DNA of 64,000 nucleotides, taken from assembly GCA_038120295.1 (NCBI GenBank), contig JAYOLL010000018.1, forward strand, positions 9,607 through 73,606. The letters are read 5' to 3'. This DNA comes from JAYOEY01 sp038120295. Its GTDB lineage: Bacteria; Pseudomonadota; Alphaproteobacteria; MPNO01; UBA2964. Below the pieces are notes generated by a model. That model saw nothing but the letters and a program-made list of their open reading frames with translations, was not told the DNA's origin and did no database searches. This document shows positions 25,965-34,342 of this stretch, piece by piece (position 1 is the first letter of the stretch; the number at the start of each line of letters is the position of its first letter). The position numbers and the translations under genes are program-made.

Positions 25965-26528
25965 ATGTTTCAGAAAATTTTTGGCCGGGACAAGGCCGAA
26001 GACGCCGCGGAAAAGCTGTATGCAAGCGCGGTCACGGCGGCGCGTCAGCCGGTTCTCTACGAACGTTACGGTGTTCCGGATACGCTGGACGGTCGGTTCG
26101 AGATGATTGCCCTTCATGTGTACGTCATTTTGCGGCGGCTGAGGACTGGCGAGAAGGCAGCGCGGCCTATGGCGCAGAAGCTGTTCGACACGATGTTCGT
26201 CAACATGGACCGGACGCTTCGGGAAATGGGCGTCGGCGATCTTAGTGTGGGGCGGCGTGTAAAGGAAATGGCGCAGGCCTTCTATGGACGGATTGCGGCG
26301 TACGATGCGGCGCTTGTCGGCGGAGGACCGGAGAAGATAGAGCCCGCCCTGGCACGGAATGTGTTCAGGTTGCCTGAGGACCAGAGATCCGAGCAGGCGG
26401 CGGCGCTTGCAGCCTACCTTTTTTCCCTCGCCGTTGCTTTGGAGAGCCAGGACGTGAACGGCTTCGAGCGAGGAGAAGTCAGTTTTCCTGCGCCGGCGGA
26501 TCCGGAGAGCGCCGATGTCGTACGATAG
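25965..26528 (+). CDS. Ubiquinol-cytochrome c chaperone family protein
   Basis: 187 aa. The pattern ALYASAVTAARQPVLYERYG-like (here AEKLYASAVTAARQPVLYER) then DTLDGRFEMIALHVYVILRR and MFVNMDRTLREMGVGDLSVG matches the Cbp3/UQCC1-type chaperone family, which assists cytochrome bc1 assembly. ATG 25965 is preferred to a TTG at 25947. It overlaps the yceD gene by 14 bp. Confidence 0.9.
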   Translation: MFQKIFGRDKAEDAAEKLYASAVTAARQPVLYERYGVPDTLDGRFEMIALHVYVILRRLRTGEKAARPMAQKLFDTMFVNMDRTLREMGVGDLSVGRRVKEMAQAFYGRIAAYDAALVGGGPEKIEPALARNVFRLPEDQRSEQAAALAAYLFSLAVALESQDVNGFERGEVSFPAPADPESADVVR

Positions 26529-27048
26529 GGAGGAGGGAACGCCTGAATTCAGCTTCGTCGTGCACCCGTCGGAGCAGGATGAAAGGACACGGACCTACGA
26601 TCTGGAAGCCAACGCGGACGAACGCGAGGCGCTCGCTGTCAGGTTCGGGGTGATCGCGATCGAAAGATTTACGGCGAGGCTTTCTCTCGCACGTCGGCGA
26701 GGCGCTGAATCCTGGCATTTGAGCGTCTGGGTTGATGCCCGCGTCATACAGCAATGCGTCGTGACGCTGGAGCCGGTGGAGAACGAGGTTAGAAGCGATA
26801 TAGAAATTATTTTTATCGATAAAAAACAATATATTGAAGAGGAAACCTTATACGATGATTTGTCTGAGCCTTTCGAGGGGGATACGCTCGATCTCGGTGA
26901 GATTGCAGCGGAAGAGCTCTCCCTCGCGCTTGAACCCTATCCGAGGGCGGACGGCGTAGAACTTTCGGACATGTCCGACACGGACAGGGAATCGCTGGAT
27001 CGACCGAACCCTTTTTCGGTTCTGGCGACTCTGAAAGAGAATAAATAA
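26515..27048 (+). CDS. YceD (DUF177) family protein
   Basis: 177 aa. The DUF177 core is ERFTARLSLARRRGAESWHL then VWVDARVIQQCVVTLEPVEN near residues 45-90, followed by an acidic segment and the C-terminal RPNPFSVLATLK that ends most members. It lies immediately before rpmF, as in many bacteria, and family work links it to 23S rRNA/large-subunit maturation. A pocket of AT-rich codons at 26805-26860 is local and does not break the frame. Confidence 0.9.
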   Translation: MSYDREEGTPEFSFVVHPSEQDERTRTYDLEANADEREALAVRFGVIAIERFTARLSLARRRGAESWHLSVWVDARVIQQCVVTLEPVENEVRSDIEIIFIDKKQYIEEETLYDDLSEPFEGDTLDLGEIAAEELSLALEPYPRADGVELSDMSDTDRESLDRPNPFSVLATLKENK

Positions 27049-27058
27049 GAAAACGTTC

Positions 27059-27087
27059 TTGATTTAGCCCTATTACAGCATTGTTAC
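27059..27087 (+). promoter_or_regulatory. Possible promoter before rpmF
   Basis: TTGATT (27059-27064) and TGTTAC (27082-27087) with 17-bp spacing in the 125-bp gap between yceD and rpmF. The -10 match is only moderate. Confidence 0.35.
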
Positions 27088-27173
27088 TCTTGCCCATCAG
27101 CGCTAATTTCGTTAAACAACCTGCCGCTTGACGGAAGAGCCGTCCGGCTCCCGCTAGAATCCGAGATTTCGAA

Positions 27174-27356
27174 ATGGCTGTACCCAAGAAGAAAACTTCA
27201 AAGTCGCGCCGTAACATGCGCCGTTCCCACGATGCGTTGAGCCCGGCTACGCGCGCGGAATGTCCCAATTGCGGAGAACTCAAGCGTCCGCATCATGTAT
27301 GTTCGTCGTGCGGCTATTACCGCGAGCGAGAGGTCTCCGAAGCCGCAGGCGTCTGA
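27174..27356 (+). CDS. rpmF: 50S ribosomal protein L32
   Basis: 60 aa. MAVPKKKTSKSRRNMRRSHD is the L32 N-terminus. The zinc-ribbon form is present (CPNCGELKRPHHVCSSCG), so this is the zinc-binding variant. It precedes plsX and fabH, the standard arrangement. Confidence 0.97.
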   Translation: MAVPKKKTSKSRRNMRRSHDALSPATRAECPNCGELKRPHHVCSSCGYYREREVSEAAGV

Positions 27357-27411
27357 CGTGCCTGGTGCGTCTCGCTAATCGCCTCCATTTTCGGCAACGA
27401 CGGATAATCGA

Positions 27412-28458
27412 TTGGGCGCGCCTGTTACGATTGCACTGGACGCGATGGGGGGCGATCACGCTCCCGAAATCGTGATCGAAGGCGCCGCTCAGGCTCGCGA
27501 GCGTTTTCCCGATATCCATTTCCTGCTGTTCGGAGACGAAGGTCGTATAGAACCTTTGCTGGCTCAGCATCCGCGGCTCGCGGAAGCAGTGACCGTAAGG
27601 CACACATCTGAATTCGTAAGCAGTGAGGAACGACCGGCAGTCGCCTTGCGGCATGGTCGGAATTCCAGCATGCAACTCGCTATCAACGCCGTGTCCGAAG
27701 GTGAGGCGGCGGGCGTTGTATCGGCAGGCAATACCGGCGCTCTAATGGCTATGGCGAAGGTGACGTTGAAGATGCTGCCCGGCATCGACCGACCCGCTAT
27801 TGTTGCTCCCTGTCCGACACGCGTGGGCGAGAGCGCCATGCTGGATCTCGGCGCCAATGTCGAATGCAATGCGGACAATCTCGTTCAGTTCGGGATGCTG
27901 GGAGCTGCTTTTGCGCGAACCGTTTTCGGTATCGAGCAGCCCACGGTCGGTCTTCTCAATGTCGGGGCTGAGGAGGCTAAGGGACGCGATACGGTACGTC
28001 AGGCTGCGGCCTTGTTCCGGGAGACCAAACTGCCGTTCAAATTTCACGGGTTTGTCGAGGGCGACGATATAGGCGCCGGGACCGTTGACGTTTTTGTCGT
28101 TGACGGGTTTACCGGCAATATCGTGCTGAAGGCGGTCGAAGGAACGGTGCGCCTGTATTCCGAGTATTTACGCCAGACCTTCCGGAGTTCCTGGCTCAGC
28201 AGGCTTGCTTATATGCTGTCGTCCCGGGCTTTCCGGAAGATGCGTGCCCGTATCGATCCTCGGCGTTATAATGGCGCGACGTTTATTGGACTTAACGGCA
28301 TCGTCGTAAAAAGCCATGGCGGGACCGATGCTTTTGGTTTTGCGAACGCCATCGGCGTCGCTGTCGACATGGTCGCCAACGACATCAACGATTTCATCAT
28401 TCGCGAACTTGCCGACTACGGAGAACAGCAGATTCCCAAGAGCCAGGCCACGATCTGA
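27412..28458 (+). CDS. plsX: Phosphate acyltransferase PlsX
   Basis: 348 aa. The N-terminal TIALDAMGGDHAPEIVIEGA is the family hallmark, with SAGNTGALMAMAKVTLKMLP and VVDGFTGNIVLKAVEGTVRL later. It makes acyl-phosphate from acyl-ACP for phospholipid synthesis. The start is a TTG at 27412, because no ATG or GTG gives a complete N-terminus. Its stop overlaps the fabH ATG. Confidence 0.95.
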   Translation: MGAPVTIALDAMGGDHAPEIVIEGAAQARERFPDIHFLLFGDEGRIEPLLAQHPRLAEAVTVRHTSEFVSSEERPAVALRHGRNSSMQLAINAVSEGEAAGVVSAGNTGALMAMAKVTLKMLPGIDRPAIVAPCPTRVGESAMLDLGANVECNADNLVQFGMLGAAFARTVFGIEQPTVGLLNVGAEEAKGRDTVRQAAALFRETKLPFKFHGFVEGDDIGAGTVDVFVVDGFTGNIVLKAVEGTVRLYSEYLRQTFRSSWLSRLAYMLSSRAFRKMRARIDPRRYNGATFIGLNGIVVKSHGGTDAFGFANAIGVAVDMVANDINDFIIRELADYGEQQIPKSQATI

Positions 28459-29432
28459 TGGTAACGCGATCGGTCATAACCGGATGCGGAACATACCTCC
28501 CGGAACAGGTGGTGACCAACCTGGATATGGCGAGCAGGGTCGATACGTCGGATGAATGGATCCAGCAGCGAACCGGCATCCGCGAACGTCGTATTGCGGC
28601 TGAGGGAGAAAAAACGTCGGATCTGGCGATAGCGGCCGCTGAACAGGCGCTGTCATCGGCCGGTATCGAAGGGTCAGAGATCGACCTTGTCGTTCTGGCG
28701 ACGGCGACGCCCGACGACACATTTCCGGCTACTGCGACCCGGGTTCAGCAGGCGATCGGCATGCGTGGCGGCGCTGCGTTCGATATTCAGGCCGTGTGCA
28801 GCGGTTTCGTTTATGCGTTGAACGTCGCAGACAATTTCATTCGAGTGGGCCAGGCACGGAATATCCTTGTCATCGGGGCGGAGACTTTTTCCAGAATTCT
28901 CGACTGGAATGACCGCACCACCTGCGTTCTGTTCGGCGACGGTGCCGGCGCCGTCGTGCTTTCTGCGGCAGAGGGGGACGGATCTGCGCAGGACCGGGGT
29001 ATCCTCGCGTCGAGACTCCACTCGGACGGAAGCCATCGCGATCTTCTCTATGTGGATGGAGGTCCCTCATCGACGGGCACCGTCGGCCATCTTCGTATGC
29101 AGGGACCCGAGGTCTTCAAACATGCCGTTACCAATATGGCTTCGGTTCTGGAGGAAGTCCTGGAGGAAACCGGTCTGACGTCGGAGCAGGTGGACTGGCT
29201 CGTCCCGCACCAGGCCAACCGGAGAATTCTGGACAGTACCGCGAGGAAACTGAAGCTATCGCCATCCAGGGTCGTTGTGACGGTGGACCGACACGCCAAC
29301 ACGTCCGCGGCGTCCATTCCGCTTGCGCTCGGTGAGGCGGTAGGGGACGGTCGTATTCAGCCCGGACATATCGTCGCCATGGAAGCCATGGGCGGCGGAT
29401 TCACCTGGGGAGCCTGCATTGTCCGCTGGTAA
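28458..29432 (+). CDS. fabH: 3-oxoacyl-ACP synthase III (KAS III)
   Basis: 324 aa. The Cys-His-Asn triad is present in FDIQAVCSGFVYAL, WLVPHQANRRIL and HANTSAASIPLAL. It starts fatty-acid elongation by condensing acetyl-CoA with malonyl-ACP. The start overlaps the plsX stop by one base (TGATG). Confidence 0.96.
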   Translation: MVTRSVITGCGTYLPEQVVTNLDMASRVDTSDEWIQQRTGIRERRIAAEGEKTSDLAIAAAEQALSSAGIEGSEIDLVVLATATPDDTFPATATRVQQAIGMRGGAAFDIQAVCSGFVYALNVADNFIRVGQARNILVIGAETFSRILDWNDRTTCVLFGDGAGAVVLSAAEGDGSAQDRGILASRLHSDGSHRDLLYVDGGPSSTGTVGHLRMQGPEVFKHAVTNMASVLEEVLEETGLTSEQVDWLVPHQANRRILDSTARKLKLSPSRVVVTVDRHANTSAASIPLALGEAVGDGRIQPGHIVAMEAMGGGFTWGACIVRW

Positions 29433-29534
29433 CGGCCCCTGTTAATTTTTTCCTTGTAACGTCCTGTCGTATCTTATTGATATTGACGGATATATCGGCT
29501 TTCGATACCGTTTCGGCGAAACTTGGGGGGAAGC

Positions 29535-29909
29535 ATGGCTGGATCGACAGTAACGCGCGCGCAACTGAGCGAAGCCGTCTATCAGGAGGTTGGGCTGTCG
29601 CGCAACGAGTCAGCCGAACTCGTCGAAAACGTATTGCGTGAAATCTCCGAAACTCTGGTGCGGGGAGAATCCGTCAAGATTTCATCCTTCGGCAGTTTTT
29701 CAGTCCGCCAAAAGGGCGAACGCAAGGGGCGTAACCCCAAGACCGGAGAAGAGGTGCCGATCAAACCGCGCCGTGTGCTGGTGTTCCGTGCATCCAATGT
29801 TCTGAAATCCCGGATAAACAGTACTCTCAATCCACCGGAGACATCGGGGCCGGGGGAAGCACAGCCTTCTACCGGGCCGGTCGGCGGAGACAGTAGCGGA
29901 TCGTTATGA
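29535..29909 (+). CDS. ihfA: Integration host factor, alpha subunit
   Basis: 124 aa HU/IHF-fold protein. Landmarks are VTRAQLSEAVYQEVGLSRNE, KISSFGSFSVRQKGERKGRN and the beta-arm tip GRNPKTGEEVPI, followed by RVLVFRASNVLKSRIN. The C-terminal ~18 residues are a Pro/Gly/Ser-rich tail. It bends DNA together with IHF-beta. ATG 29535 follows GGGGGGAAGC. It overlaps the merR gene by 4 bp; ihfA-merR is a common proteobacterial pair. Confidence 0.95.
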   Translation: MAGSTVTRAQLSEAVYQEVGLSRNESAELVENVLREISETLVRGESVKISSFGSFSVRQKGERKGRNPKTGEEVPIKPRRVLVFRASNVLKSRINSTLNPPETSGPGEAQPSTGPVGGDSSGSL

Positions 29910-30331
29910 CGGAGGGGAACGCCCCCGAGACATATTCCCGGCGCAACGGCAAGTCGGCTGCAGCATTCAGGACAATCAGCGAAGTTGCGTCGGAACTGGA
30001 CGTGCCGTCGCACGTCCTGCGTTTCTGGGAGACGAAGTTCTCCCAGGTTCGTCCTCTCAAGCGCGGGGGTGGGCGCCGCTATTACCGTCCGGAGGACATT
30101 TCTCTCCTGCGAAAAATCCGCGGTCTTCTTTACGATGACGGATACACGATCAAGGGCGTACAGAAATTACTTCGCGAAGGTGGCGCCAAAAGCGACATCC
30201 TCAAGGATGCCGCCGCTGCAGACAGGTCGGCGAATTCGCGTGACGGTGTCCTGACAAGAGCTCAAAGATCGGCGCTTGAAGAAATCATGGGTGAGTTGAA
30301 GGCATTACGCGAACTCGCCGACAAGTCCTGA
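29906..30331 (+). CDS. MerR-family transcriptional regulator
   Basis: 141 aa. The MerR winged helix spans about residues 20-90 (FRTISEVASELDVPSHVLRF, WETKFSQVRPLKRGGGRRYY, RPEDISLLRKIRGLL). The C-terminus is short and lacks metal-binding cysteines. This is the YcgE/MlrA-like regulator that accompanies ihfA in many proteobacteria; its targets are unknown. Confidence 0.93.
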   Translation: MTEGNAPETYSRRNGKSAAAFRTISEVASELDVPSHVLRFWETKFSQVRPLKRGGGRRYYRPEDISLLRKIRGLLYDDGYTIKGVQKLLREGGAKSDILKDAAAADRSANSRDGVLTRAQRSALEEIMGELKALRELADKS

Positions 30332-30407
30332 AAGCAAAATGGCTGGCGTGATACGCGAGCATTGCGTTGAACCGGCGCCATGCGTAAATTGCGTCGCCCG
30401 GAAATGA

Positions 30408-30484
30408 CGGAGCGTGGCGCAGTCTGGTAGCGCACCACACTGGGGGTGTGGGGGTCGCTGGTTCGAATCCAGTCGCTCCGACCA
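30408..30484 (+). tRNA. tRNA-Pro (anticodon GGG)
   Basis: The acceptor arms CGGAGCG (30408-30414) and CGCTCCG (30474-30480) pair perfectly and are followed by A and an encoded CCA. The anticodon stem CCACA/TGTGG holds the loop CTGGGGG, giving GGG at positions 34-36. The T-loop GGTTCGAATCC is intact. Confidence 0.97.
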
Positions 30485-30500
30485 TTTCGGCTTTAGAAAA

Positions 30501-30531
30501 AGAGCGGTCTGTGAAAGGCCGCTCTTTTTTT
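30501..30531. terminator. Bidirectional rho-independent terminator
   Basis: AGAGCGG (30501-30507) pairs with CCGCTCT (30519-30525). A T run follows on the plus strand, serving tRNA-Pro, and an A run precedes it, serving the minus-strand gene that ends at 30534. Confidence 0.88.
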
Positions 30532-30533
30532 GA

Positions 30534-31346
30534 TCAGATAACGATCCGCAGCGTGTCCTTCAGGATTGCGTGGGTCAGCGACAGAGCGGTACTCGCCGAT
30601 GTCTTCGGATTGTCCGGAGCAGGCAAACCCCGGCATTCGACGGTTAGCTTGCCGAACTCGCCTTCGGCGTCGATGCGCCCGATATTGTGAGGAGCCGCTG
30701 CGGGATCGGCGACAAGCCTGATCTCGGTTTTTTCCATGCCGAGTCCCGCAAGCGCAACGGTAGCCGCTAGGTTGGCGTTTTTGGGATAGAGCCTCGCGGC
30801 CTCGTTTGCCGGACCGGTATACAGCACCGTCGGCTCCGTGATGGCGTCGAGATCGTATTTTTCTTCCGCGGGAGTCCCTGCCCAGGCGGCCGGTGGTTTT
30901 GTTGACGTATAACGAACGGAATGCAGGCCGCCGATCCGCAGCGCGTTGAGCCCGTCGATGCCGGCGATGGCGCCTGAGGGAAGTACCATACGGCTTCCAG
31001 CGCGTTCCGCGGCGCGCGACAGCCTGTTCCTCAGGGCGTCGTCGGCGAGCGCACCGGTAGATATGACCATCAGGTCGAAACCGGCAGAGAGCACGGTTTC
31101 AGCGAATTCCGCAATGGAACCCTGGCCCGCGCATTCGACAACGATATCGGGGGACAGTTCGAGAAGGGCATCGATGGAGGTAACGACGGCCACATCCGGC
31201 CCCACCGCATTCTTCGTTTCCTCGACGCGAGATTTTCTTACCAGGACGCCGGCGATCGAAACGGCTGACGATTTATCGTGTTCTTCCAGTTTTCGGCACA
31301 TGATGCGTGCGATCGCGCCGTAGCCGATCAGGGCAACTTTTTTCAA
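30534..31346 (-). CDS. NadX-like L-aspartate dehydrogenase family protein
   Basis: 270 aa. Residues 1-15 (MKKVALIGYGAIARI) start a Rossmann fold. The C-terminal domain matches the aspartate dehydrogenase family (KNANLAATVALAGLGMEKTE and LPAPDNPKTSASTALSL). The catalytic region usually has Asn-x-His before the ExGxFG motif; here it reads PHNIGRIDAEGEFG (H220-N221), so the catalytic histidine may be displaced or lost. No nadA or nadC lies nearby, and the gene is divergent from a dioxygenase, which favours a catabolic role over NAD synthesis. The substrate is uncertain. Confidence 0.82.
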   Translation of the reverse strand: MKKVALIGYGAIARIMCRKLEEHDKSSAVSIAGVLVRKSRVEETKNAVGPDVAVVTSIDALLELSPDIVVECAGQGSIAEFAETVLSAGFDLMVISTGALADDALRNRLSRAAERAGSRMVLPSGAIAGIDGLNALRIGGLHSVRYTSTKPPAAWAGTPAEEKYDLDAITEPTVLYTGPANEAARLYPKNANLAATVALAGLGMEKTEIRLVADPAAAPHNIGRIDAEGEFGKLTVECRGLPAPDNPKTSASTALSLTHAILKDTLRIVI

Positions 31347-31373
31347 AAGGCAATCTCCTTCAATCTAACGATC

Positions 31374-31415
31374 GTCACGCGGGTCGTGACATTTCATCAT
31401 TCCGGACTTTATCAT
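31374..31415 (+). promoter_or_regulatory. Predicted promoter with inverted repeat over the -35, upstream of the dioxygenase gene
   Basis: GTCACG (31374-31379) and CGTGAC (31385-31390) form an inverted repeat with a 5-bp spacer. It overlaps a -35-like GTGACA (31386-31391), which is 18 bp from TATCAT (31410-31415). The layout suggests repressor control of the dioxygenase/MFS unit, or of both divergent genes. Confidence 0.45.
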
Positions 31416-31448
31416 TCCCCAACTCCATGGACAGAGGGGAGCGCAGGG

Positions 31449-32336
31449 ATGAGCTACACGATTGAGAATATCGTCGGATCGATGGGCGCGCGCGTTCGCG
31501 GACTCGACCTTTCCCAACCGGTTGCCCATGACGATGTCCAGGCGCTGAAAGCGGCCTGGTACGACAGGCAGTTGCTGGTTTTCGAAGATCAGGATCTGAC
31601 GAACGAACAGCATATCGAGTTCAGCCGTCATTTCGGGCCGCTCGAAGTTCATCCCAGCGGCAAGTACGTGCTCAGGGATTATCCGGAGCTTCTGTTGCTG
31701 ACAAACCGCAGGGACGAGGCGGGAAACTATGTCAGTCTTCGGGACGGCGGCTCGGTATGGCATTCAGATCTTTCCTACATGAAGGAACCGAGCCTCGGAT
31801 CGCTGCTCTACGCCATCGATGTGCCCGAAACAGGCGGTGATACGGAATGGGCGAACATGTACCGGGCGTACGACCAGCTTCCGGAAGGGCTGAAATCCCG
31901 TGTGCAAGGCCTCACGGCGATCCACCAGTTCGATCAGAACGACAATCCACGGCTGGGTCCGCCGCCGGGTATGAGCGAAGAAGAAAAACGCGGATCAATC
32001 TGGGAGAAAAAATCCGACGAGATCAAGGCGAGGACGCCAGATGTCGTGCATCCGGTCGTTCGTACCCATCCGGCGACCGGACGCAGGGCGTTGTTCGTCA
32101 ATCGCCGCTTCACCATCCGCATCGAAGGGATGGAGCCCGACGCCAGCGAATCCCTGTTGCTCGAACTATTCGATCACTGCGAACGCGCGGACAACATCTA
32201 CCGGCATCGCTGGAGGAGGGGAGAACTGGTCCTGTGGGACAATCGCTGCACCATTCATCTGGCTTGCGGCGGAGTCCCGGATTTGCAGATCAGAACCATG
32301 CAGCGGACCACGGTCCGCGGCGAAATTCCTGTCTGA
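31449..32336 (+). CDS. TauD/TfdA-family Fe(II)/2-oxoglutarate dioxygenase
   Basis: 295 aa. The facial triad is readable as H105 and D107 in VWHSDLSY and H270 in LWDNRCTIHLACG, with the 2OG-binding arginine likely R286. GGDTEWANMYRAYDQLPEGL is the conserved segment of the TfdA/taurine dioxygenase family. Such enzymes hydroxylate a carbon next to a sulfonate, ether or other leaving group while decarboxylating 2-oxoglutarate. ATG 31449 is preceded by GAGGGGAGCGCAGGG. An MFS gene follows 3 bp after the stop, so substrate import and oxidation may be coupled. It is one of four related dioxygenases in the window. Confidence 0.93.
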   Translation: MSYTIENIVGSMGARVRGLDLSQPVAHDDVQALKAAWYDRQLLVFEDQDLTNEQHIEFSRHFGPLEVHPSGKYVLRDYPELLLLTNRRDEAGNYVSLRDGGSVWHSDLSYMKEPSLGSLLYAIDVPETGGDTEWANMYRAYDQLPEGLKSRVQGLTAIHQFDQNDNPRLGPPPGMSEEEKRGSIWEKKSDEIKARTPDVVHPVVRTHPATGRRALFVNRRFTIRIEGMEPDASESLLLELFDHCERADNIYRHRWRRGELVLWDNRCTIHLACGGVPDLQIRTMQRTTVRGEIPV

Positions 32337-32339
32337 CAT

Positions 32340-33569
32340 TTGACCGAAGAGTCCGACAGTTCCGGCGCGCCGTCGCGGGACGCCGTCGTTCCCCTGCGCC
32401 ATCAGATTCCGGTCTATAGCGCGGCGCTGTTCAGCAACAGCCTGACCGATCTTATCCCCGTCCTTTTGCCTCTCTGGCTGGTGTCGCTCAAGGCGTCGCC
32501 GTTAGAGATCGGCATCGTCATCGGCGCCCGCTATGTCGGGCCGCTGCTGTTCTCGATCCATGGCGGGGCAATGATGGACCGCATCGGGACGCGGCGCGTG
32601 ATGATGTTCTTTGCAGCGATCTCGGCTGCGGTCCCGCTGATTTATCCGGTCGCGCCCTATGTTCCGGCTGTTCTCGCCATACAGCTTGTCAGCGGTCTGG
32701 CGGATCAGCTCGGCTGGGTCGGGGCGCAGACGCTGACCGGGCAGGTCCTGCACGGCAATCCGACCTATACCGGCCGGTTGGTCGTTGCAACGCGTGTCGG
32801 CACCTGGCTGGGTCCGCCGCTTGCCGGCCTGGCACTCGTTGAATTCGGTTTTGTCGGCGGTTTCGTGGTGATGGCGCTCTGGTCGCTTGGAACGCTCCTG
32901 TCGGTCTGGGCGGTCCCTGCGTCCGCGGTTCCGCCGCCGACCGAACCGTCAGGGACCATCCTGAAGGCGGCTGTTCCCCGGCTGTCAGATTACATCGAAG
33001 CGCTACGACTGTTCACCCTCCCGATGATAGCAGTTCTTCTCGCGATCAGCGCGGTCAGGCAGGGCGGGCAGGCGATGCAGAACGCGTTCTATGCCGTCTA
33101 TCTCGACGGGATCGGCCTGTCGGGCGAATTCATCGGCTACCTGATCGCGATGAACGGGGTACTCGGCGTCTTTGCATTCCTTACCGGCTGGCTGGTGAGG
33201 CGTTTCGGCGAGTACGGGATGATGGTGCTGACATCCGTGTTGTCGATCCTGTCGATTGCGGTCATTCCGATGCTGACCGATCTGACCTCGCTGTTTGCTG
33301 CATCAGGCATCCGCGGTCTTGCGCTTGCCATAAGCGTGGTGATCATCGTGTCTCTGATCGCGAGGTCCGTCGGGCATACGCAACAGGGAAAGGCGATGGG
33401 GCTCCGGATGACCTGCCATCAGGCGGTCAATGTCGTGACGCCGGTGATTATGGGCGCCATCGTCGAATGGGCCGGACTCGATATTGCGTTCTATCTCGTC
33501 GGCGGAGCAATGCTGGCGCTCAACCTGTGGCTTGGCTGGATCGGTCGGAAGGCGGCCGTGCCGGAGTAG
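32340..33569 (+). CDS. Major facilitator superfamily transporter
   Basis: 409 aa with about 12 transmembrane segments. The loop 2-3 motif is AMMDRIGTRRVMMFFAAISA. Start TTG 32340 lies 3 bp after the dioxygenase stop; no better initiator is apparent. Co-transcription suggests import or export of the dioxygenase substrate or product. A second MFS gene at 34339 is only distantly similar. Confidence 0.9.
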   Translation: MTEESDSSGAPSRDAVVPLRHQIPVYSAALFSNSLTDLIPVLLPLWLVSLKASPLEIGIVIGARYVGPLLFSIHGGAMMDRIGTRRVMMFFAAISAAVPLIYPVAPYVPAVLAIQLVSGLADQLGWVGAQTLTGQVLHGNPTYTGRLVVATRVGTWLGPPLAGLALVEFGFVGGFVVMALWSLGTLLSVWAVPASAVPPPTEPSGTILKAAVPRLSDYIEALRLFTLPMIAVLLAISAVRQGGQAMQNAFYAVYLDGIGLSGEFIGYLIAMNGVLGVFAFLTGWLVRRFGEYGMMVLTSVLSILSIAVIPMLTDLTSLFAASGIRGLALAISVVIIVSLIARSVGHTQQGKAMGLRMTCHQAVNVVTPVIMGAIVEWAGLDIAFYLVGGAMLALNLWLGWIGRKAAVPE

Positions 33570-33574
33570 AAAAC

Positions 33575-33865
33575 TCAGCAGGAGTCGGGCGCCCCGACCT
33601 CGTCGGCGACGACACGTCCCAGATGGGTCAGTTTGCATACCTGCCAGTCGGGCTTAAGCGGGTTGTTGAACCAGGGCTCGGCCCAGCCCTTGTCGATACA
33701 GCTACGAACCATCTGGGACGATACGCGCTGGCCGTCCTCATCGAACAGCGGCAGCTTGCCGCCAGGCTGCTCGAGCCCGCGGCGCAGCCATTTCTTCTGG
33801 ATGGCAGTCGGTGTTGCGAGCGCACGCACCTGCGGCGCTTCGCGCATGACAGCATCAGCCGGCAT
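33575..33865 (-). CDS. Small hypothetical protein, possible winged helix
   Basis: 96 aa from ATG 33865, which has GGGGGG about 5 bp upstream; a GTG at 33871 is alternative. The sequence QKKWLRRGLEQPGGKLPLFD, GQRVSSQMVRSCIDKGWAEP and LTHLGRVVADE has the helix-turn-wing rhythm of short winged-helix proteins. No characterised relative is recognised. It ends 5 bp from the MFS stop and is convergent with it. Confidence 0.6.
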   Translation of the reverse strand: MPADAVMREAPQVRALATPTAIQKKWLRRGLEQPGGKLPLFDEDGQRVSSQMVRSCIDKGWAEPWFNNPLKPDWQVCKLTHLGRVVADEVGAPDSC

Positions 33866-34012
33866 CGTCACCCCCCCTTTATGGACGAATTGCGGTTCCG
33901 CCTGGACCCGAAGAAATTCCCCCCCAGGAACATTCTTCGGAGGCGCGCTTAATCTGTGCTAAGAGGTCTACTAACCTGCCGGAGTCCGGCGTGCAATAAT
34001 TTTCGAATCGGT

Positions 34013-34342
34013 ATGTCAGACAGTTTTCGCCTCGTTTACATGACCGCGGGCGCGGTCGGGGAAGCGCGGCGCATCGCGGATGCTCTGGTGTCGGAACGCC
34101 TCGCTGCCTGCGTCAATATCCTTCCCGGAATGCAGTCGGTCTATCGCTGGCAGGACGCAATACAGCATGATGACGAAATCGTTCTGATCGCAAAAACGAC
34201 TGCAGCGCTGGTCGACCGGCTAGGCGACCGGGTGCGGGAACTGCATAGTTACGAATGTCCGTGTATTGTCTCTCTTGCCATAGATGGGGGAAATCCGGCT
34301 TTTCTGACCTGGATTTCGGAACAGACGGAAGAAGCGCTATGA
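34013..34342 (+). CDS. cutA: Divalent-cation tolerance protein CutA
   Basis: 109 aa trimeric CutA1-type protein: VYMTAGAVGEARRIADALVS, ERLAACVNILPGMQSVYRWQ, then HSYECPCIVSLAIDGGNPAF. The ACVN and SVYxW motifs are diagnostic. Its physiological role is poorly defined. ATG 34013 gives the usual short N-terminus. The stop overlaps the next ATG by 4 bp. Confidence 0.93.
   Translation: MSDSFRLVYMTAGAVGEARRIADALVSERLAACVNILPGMQSVYRWQDAIQHDDEIVLIAKTTAALVDRLGDRVRELHSYECPCIVSLAIDGGNPAFLTWISEQTEEAL

Noticed and set aside
26805..26860. AT-rich patch in the yceD gene as a sign of insertion
   Set aside because: The frame and family pattern run through it without interruption; only synonymous-type AT bias is visible.
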